Shown here: positions 62,074 to 64,000 of the stretch, one piece after another
Layout: each line of letters begins with the position of its first letter
How positions within the stretch are numbered: the stretch's first letter is position 1
Source: Ga0077555 sp050187415
GTDB lineage: Bacteria; Pseudomonadota; Alphaproteobacteria; Rhizobiales; Hyphomicrobiaceae
Direction: 5' to 3'
Assembly: GCA_050187415.1 (NCBI GenBank)
Contig: JBFWXN010000018.1
Span: forward strand, 1-64,000
Length of the DNA: 64,000 nucleotides
Position numbers and translations under genes: made by a program
The notes under the pieces: model-generated
The model's input: only the letters and a program-made list of their open reading frames with translations
What the model was told of the DNA's origin: nothing
The model's database searches: none

Positions 62074-63390
62074 ATGACTGTCGCTGTGGACGTAGCCGGC
62101 AAAGACGTGCCTTGGTGGCGCGAGCCGACAAAAGACCAATGGTACGCCTATGTTGCCGCTTGGTTGGGCTGGACGCTGGATGCGTTCGACTTCACCATTT
62201 TTCTATTGATAATGGTGCCGATCTCGCAGGATTTCGGCGTTCCGCTGACGGCCGTCACCGCCGTTTTCGCCGTCACTCTCTGGCTGCGGCTCATTGGGGC
62301 CACTGCCGCCGGCTGGATGGCCGACCGCCTGGGGCGCAAGGCTCCGCTGATGATCTCGATCCTCTGGTACTCGATCTGCAATTTGCTCGCCGGGCTCTCC
62401 CCGAGCTTTGCAGTCTTGTTTTTCTTTCGCGCATTGCTCGGCATCGGCATGGGCGCGGAGTGGCCCGCCGGCGCAGCCCTTGCGATGGAATCATGGCCGG
62501 CCCGTTCCCGCGGCCTTATGTCGGGCGTTCTCCAGGGTTCCTGGGGGCTCGGCTTTGCGCTTTCGTCCGCCGCCTATGGATTTCTCTACACGCCGCTTGA
62601 AAACATCCAGAAGGGTTACGGCTGGCGCGGATTGCTGGTGCTCGGCGTTTTGCCGGCGCTTGCCTGCGTCTGGATCCGCTACTACGTGAAGGAGCCTGAG
62701 GTTTGGCAGGAAAATAAGAAAATTCAGGTCGAGACCGATCAGGCAGTTACGCTGCCCCTGTTCGCTATCTTCAAGAAGCGCTATCTTTGGAACACGATCA
62801 CTGGCTGTCTATGGATGGCTGCAAATTTCGTCGTCTACTATTCCATCTGGGCGCTGTTCGGCACCTACCTTCAGAAGGAATTGGGCTGGACCCCGGCCCA
62901 AGTCGCGGTTCCCCTCTTCTGGGCGAACATCATGGTGTTCTTCTCGAGCGCTTTCTGGGGAGCCGTCTCCGACAGGATCGGTCGCCGGCCGGCGCTGATG
63001 ATCCCCTGCACCATCGCCATTTTCATCTCGCCCATTTACTTGTTGGCGAAAGATCCATTTTGGATCATCGCCGGCTTCATTCTCATGGGCATCATTGTCG
63101 GCGGCAAGGACACCCTCAACCCTGCCTGGCTCTCCGAGCGCTTTCCGACCGAGATTCGGGCGTCCGCAGCCGGATTTGTCTATCATCAAGGCGCCATCTG
63201 GGGCGGCTTCGTCGCACCGGGACTCACTTATCTCGCCGTCAATCAGGGCATGGGTTTCGCTCTACCCATGATGTACGCGACGATAGGATCTCTCCTCGTG
63301 CTGGTATTCAGCGTCTACCTCGGTCCTGAAACAAAGGGCAAGGTTCTCGTCGCAGACCTGGAAATTCGCAAGAGAGAGGAATTTCCCTGA
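62074..63390 (+). CDS. MFS permease, SHS/lactate-type
   Basis: A 438-residue 12-segment MFS carrier. WTLDAFDFTIFLLIMVPI in TM1 (D-x-x-D-F), the motif-A loop GWMADRLGRKAPLMIS and the second GAVSDRIGRRPALMI are typical of sialate/lactate:H+ symporters (SHS, Jen1-like) and aromatic-acid carriers. A monocarboxylate or aromatic acid is the likely cargo. GGAGGAAGGG precedes the ATG; the extension to 62011 is rejected. Confidence 0.88.
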   Translation: MTVAVDVAGKDVPWWREPTKDQWYAYVAAWLGWTLDAFDFTIFLLIMVPISQDFGVPLTAVTAVFAVTLWLRLIGATAAGWMADRLGRKAPLMISILWYSICNLLAGLSPSFAVLFFFRALLGIGMGAEWPAGAALAMESWPARSRGLMSGVLQGSWGLGFALSSAAYGFLYTPLENIQKGYGWRGLLVLGVLPALACVWIRYYVKEPEVWQENKKIQVETDQAVTLPLFAIFKKRYLWNTITGCLWMAANFVVYYSIWALFGTYLQKELGWTPAQVAVPLFWANIMVFFSSAFWGAVSDRIGRRPALMIPCTIAIFISPIYLLAKDPFWIIAGFILMGIIVGGKDTLNPAWLSERFPTEIRASAAGFVYHQGAIWGGFVAPGLTYLAVNQGMGFALPMMYATIGSLLVLVFSVYLGPETKGKVLVADLEIRKREEFP

Positions 63391-63416
63391 GCCGCTCCGA
63401 GCTTCGGCTCGGCGGC
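63391..63416 (+). terminator. UUCG-capped hairpin after MFS gene
   Basis: GCCG-CT bulge-CCGAGC, a TTCG tetraloop, then GCTCGG-CGGC, directly after the MFS stop. An extra-stable tetraloop, but no T tract. A second 9-bp hairpin lies at 63433-63464. Confidence 0.5.
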
Positions 63417-63432
63417 CGCCTTACAAGCGCTA

Positions 63433-63464
63433 GGCGTAGCTGGCCCTCGCGGCGAAGCTACGCC
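63433..63464. other. Second hairpin between convergent genes
   Basis: A perfect 9-bp stem (GGCGTAGCT with AGCTACGCC) and a 14-nt loop between the MFS gene and the minus-strand gene at 63520. Function unknown. Confidence 0.35.
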
Positions 63465-63519
63465 CTCGCCCGCGCGCTACGGCGGAACCCGCGCCGAAGC
63501 CGCGGGGATCGAAGGCCCA

Positions 63520-63999
63520 TCAAGCGCCGAGCCGAATGGCGTGGTTGTCCCAATTCCATGCGCAGTCGGCCGCCGGCTCGAGGCCTCCGGCGGCTGTCGA
63601 CACACCCGCGATCGCGCCTTCACCGCTCGTCACCAAGAATCGTCCCGGGTGGCCGCGACTGGTAACGCCCGAGGCGTCCTTCATTGTCCGAACACCAAGC
63701 ACCTTGCCCGTGGCTACGTCGATCATGACGACCGAGCCCCGTTTCGAAGATGTAATTGCAGCCACCGCCCCCTCGCTATCGACGGCAACCGAACTAACGT
63801 AGCCCGAAAGTGCCTCCGCCACGTCACCGGGCAGCGACGTGGCGACCAGCGGCATTTGCCGGCGATGTCTGTAGATGAGCGCTTCGCTCAGCGGATGCCC
63901 GCCAGACACGCCTTTCACCACCTGTCCTCCAAGCACCACCGTGTCGTCCTGGCCCACTTCGAGATGCCGCAGCGAAAGCGCTCCGCCGGCGGCGACAGC
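63520..63999 (-). CDS. DUF1513-like beta-propeller protein, C-terminal part (partial)
   Basis: The minus-strand frame runs off the right edge; 159 residues are visible. Repeating blades (LSLRHLEVGQDDTVVLGGQ, LSGYVSSVAVDSEGAVAAIT, RGSVVMIDVATGKVL) end in WDNHAIRLGA. This pattern fits DUF1513, a WD40-like family often found with iron/heme uptake gene clusters (EfeO/imelysin genes), none of which are visible here. The 5' end lies outside the window. Confidence 0.7.
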   Translation of the reverse strand, partial: AVAAGGALSLRHLEVGQDDTVVLGGQVVKGVSGGHPLSEALIYRHRRQMPLVATSLPGDVAEALSGYVSSVAVDSEGAVAAITSSKRGSVVMIDVATGKVLGVRTMKDASGVTSRGHPGRFLVTSGEGAIAGVSTAAGGLEPAADCAWNWDNHAIRLGA

Positions 64000-64000
64000 G

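Noticed and set aside
1..64000. CRISPR arrays, insertion sequences, prophage genes, tRNA or rRNA genes
   Set aside because: No regularly spaced repeats, transposase or integrase motifs, or tRNA cloverleaf-like stretches were noticed on reading both strands; a dedicated tRNA scan was not possible.

Overview
The window is a high-GC, gene-dense chromosomal segment with no rRNA, tRNA, insertion sequence, phage gene or CRISPR array that I can see. It looks alphaproteobacterial, probably Hyphomicrobiales (Rhizobiales)-like. The evidence is the dnaJ-dnaK / alkB / grpE-hrcA <> rph-rdgB-hemW neighbourhood with hrcA and rph divergent, sdhC-sdhD-sdhA behind a mesaconyl-CoA hydratase-type MaoC gene, a K+-independent-type H+-pyrophosphatase, DapD, an IalB-like secreted protein, an Omp25-like barrel and a lysine/alanine-rich repeat protein. 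This assignment rests on gene content only; no alignment was run.

Layout. 1-145: tail of an SPFH-like gene. 244-4046: minus-strand group of a nitronate monooxygenase-like enzyme, an N-acyl-D-amino-acid deacylase-like amidohydrolase and a glutaredoxin-DinB fusion. 4146-6104: MOSC protein and class I aldolase. 6608-9740: TauD-type dioxygenase and two luciferase-like flavin oxidoreductases. 9872-14498: H1-like repeat protein, dapD, periplasmic thioredoxin-like protein, IalB-like protein, SpoU methyltransferase, outer-membrane barrel. 14617-19968: hppA, thiL, pepF. 20119-37813: an accessory and catabolic stretch (second TauD dioxygenase, DUF218, three transporters, FAH hydrolase, thioredoxin-like, TPR and Rieske proteins, FAD-linked dehydrogenase, enoyl-CoA hydratase, CDF efflux pump, amidase, CoA transferase, third luciferase-like enzyme, CMD-family protein). 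37880-47422: chaperone and housekeeping cluster. 47863-51898: succinate dehydrogenase subunits A, D, C and the MaoC hydratase. 52143-56199: three-subunit molybdenum hydroxylase followed by a MoaD-like sulfur carrier. 56434-63390: cold-shock protein, small hypotheticals, alpha/beta hydrolase, a single-chain biotin-dependent acyl-CoA carboxylase and an MFS permease. A DUF1513-like gene runs off the right edge.

Most notable observation: the gene at 244-1047 reads as one continuous glutaredoxin-DinB protein only if an in-frame UGA (988-990) is decoded. That UGA sits where the first cysteine of a thioredoxin-fold CxxC motif belongs (HPG-U-TSC), with a resolving Cys three residues on. A stable hairpin with a short AGUU loop lies 22 nt downstream, the geometry expected of a bacterial SECIS element. 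I read it as a candidate selenoprotein. A point mutation or sequencing error at one base is the main alternative, and the presence of selA/selB/selC/selD elsewhere in the genome would be decisive.

Other points of interest are a single-chain acyl-CoA carboxylase with no obvious BT domain, a molybdenum hydroxylase that a CO-dehydrogenase label would misdescribe (AYRAPG motif), an sdh operon that stops after sdhA at a strong terminator with no sdhB, an N9-spaced inverted repeat over a putative dnaK promoter, and a hairpin that may cover the ribosome binding site of a small thioredoxin-like gene.
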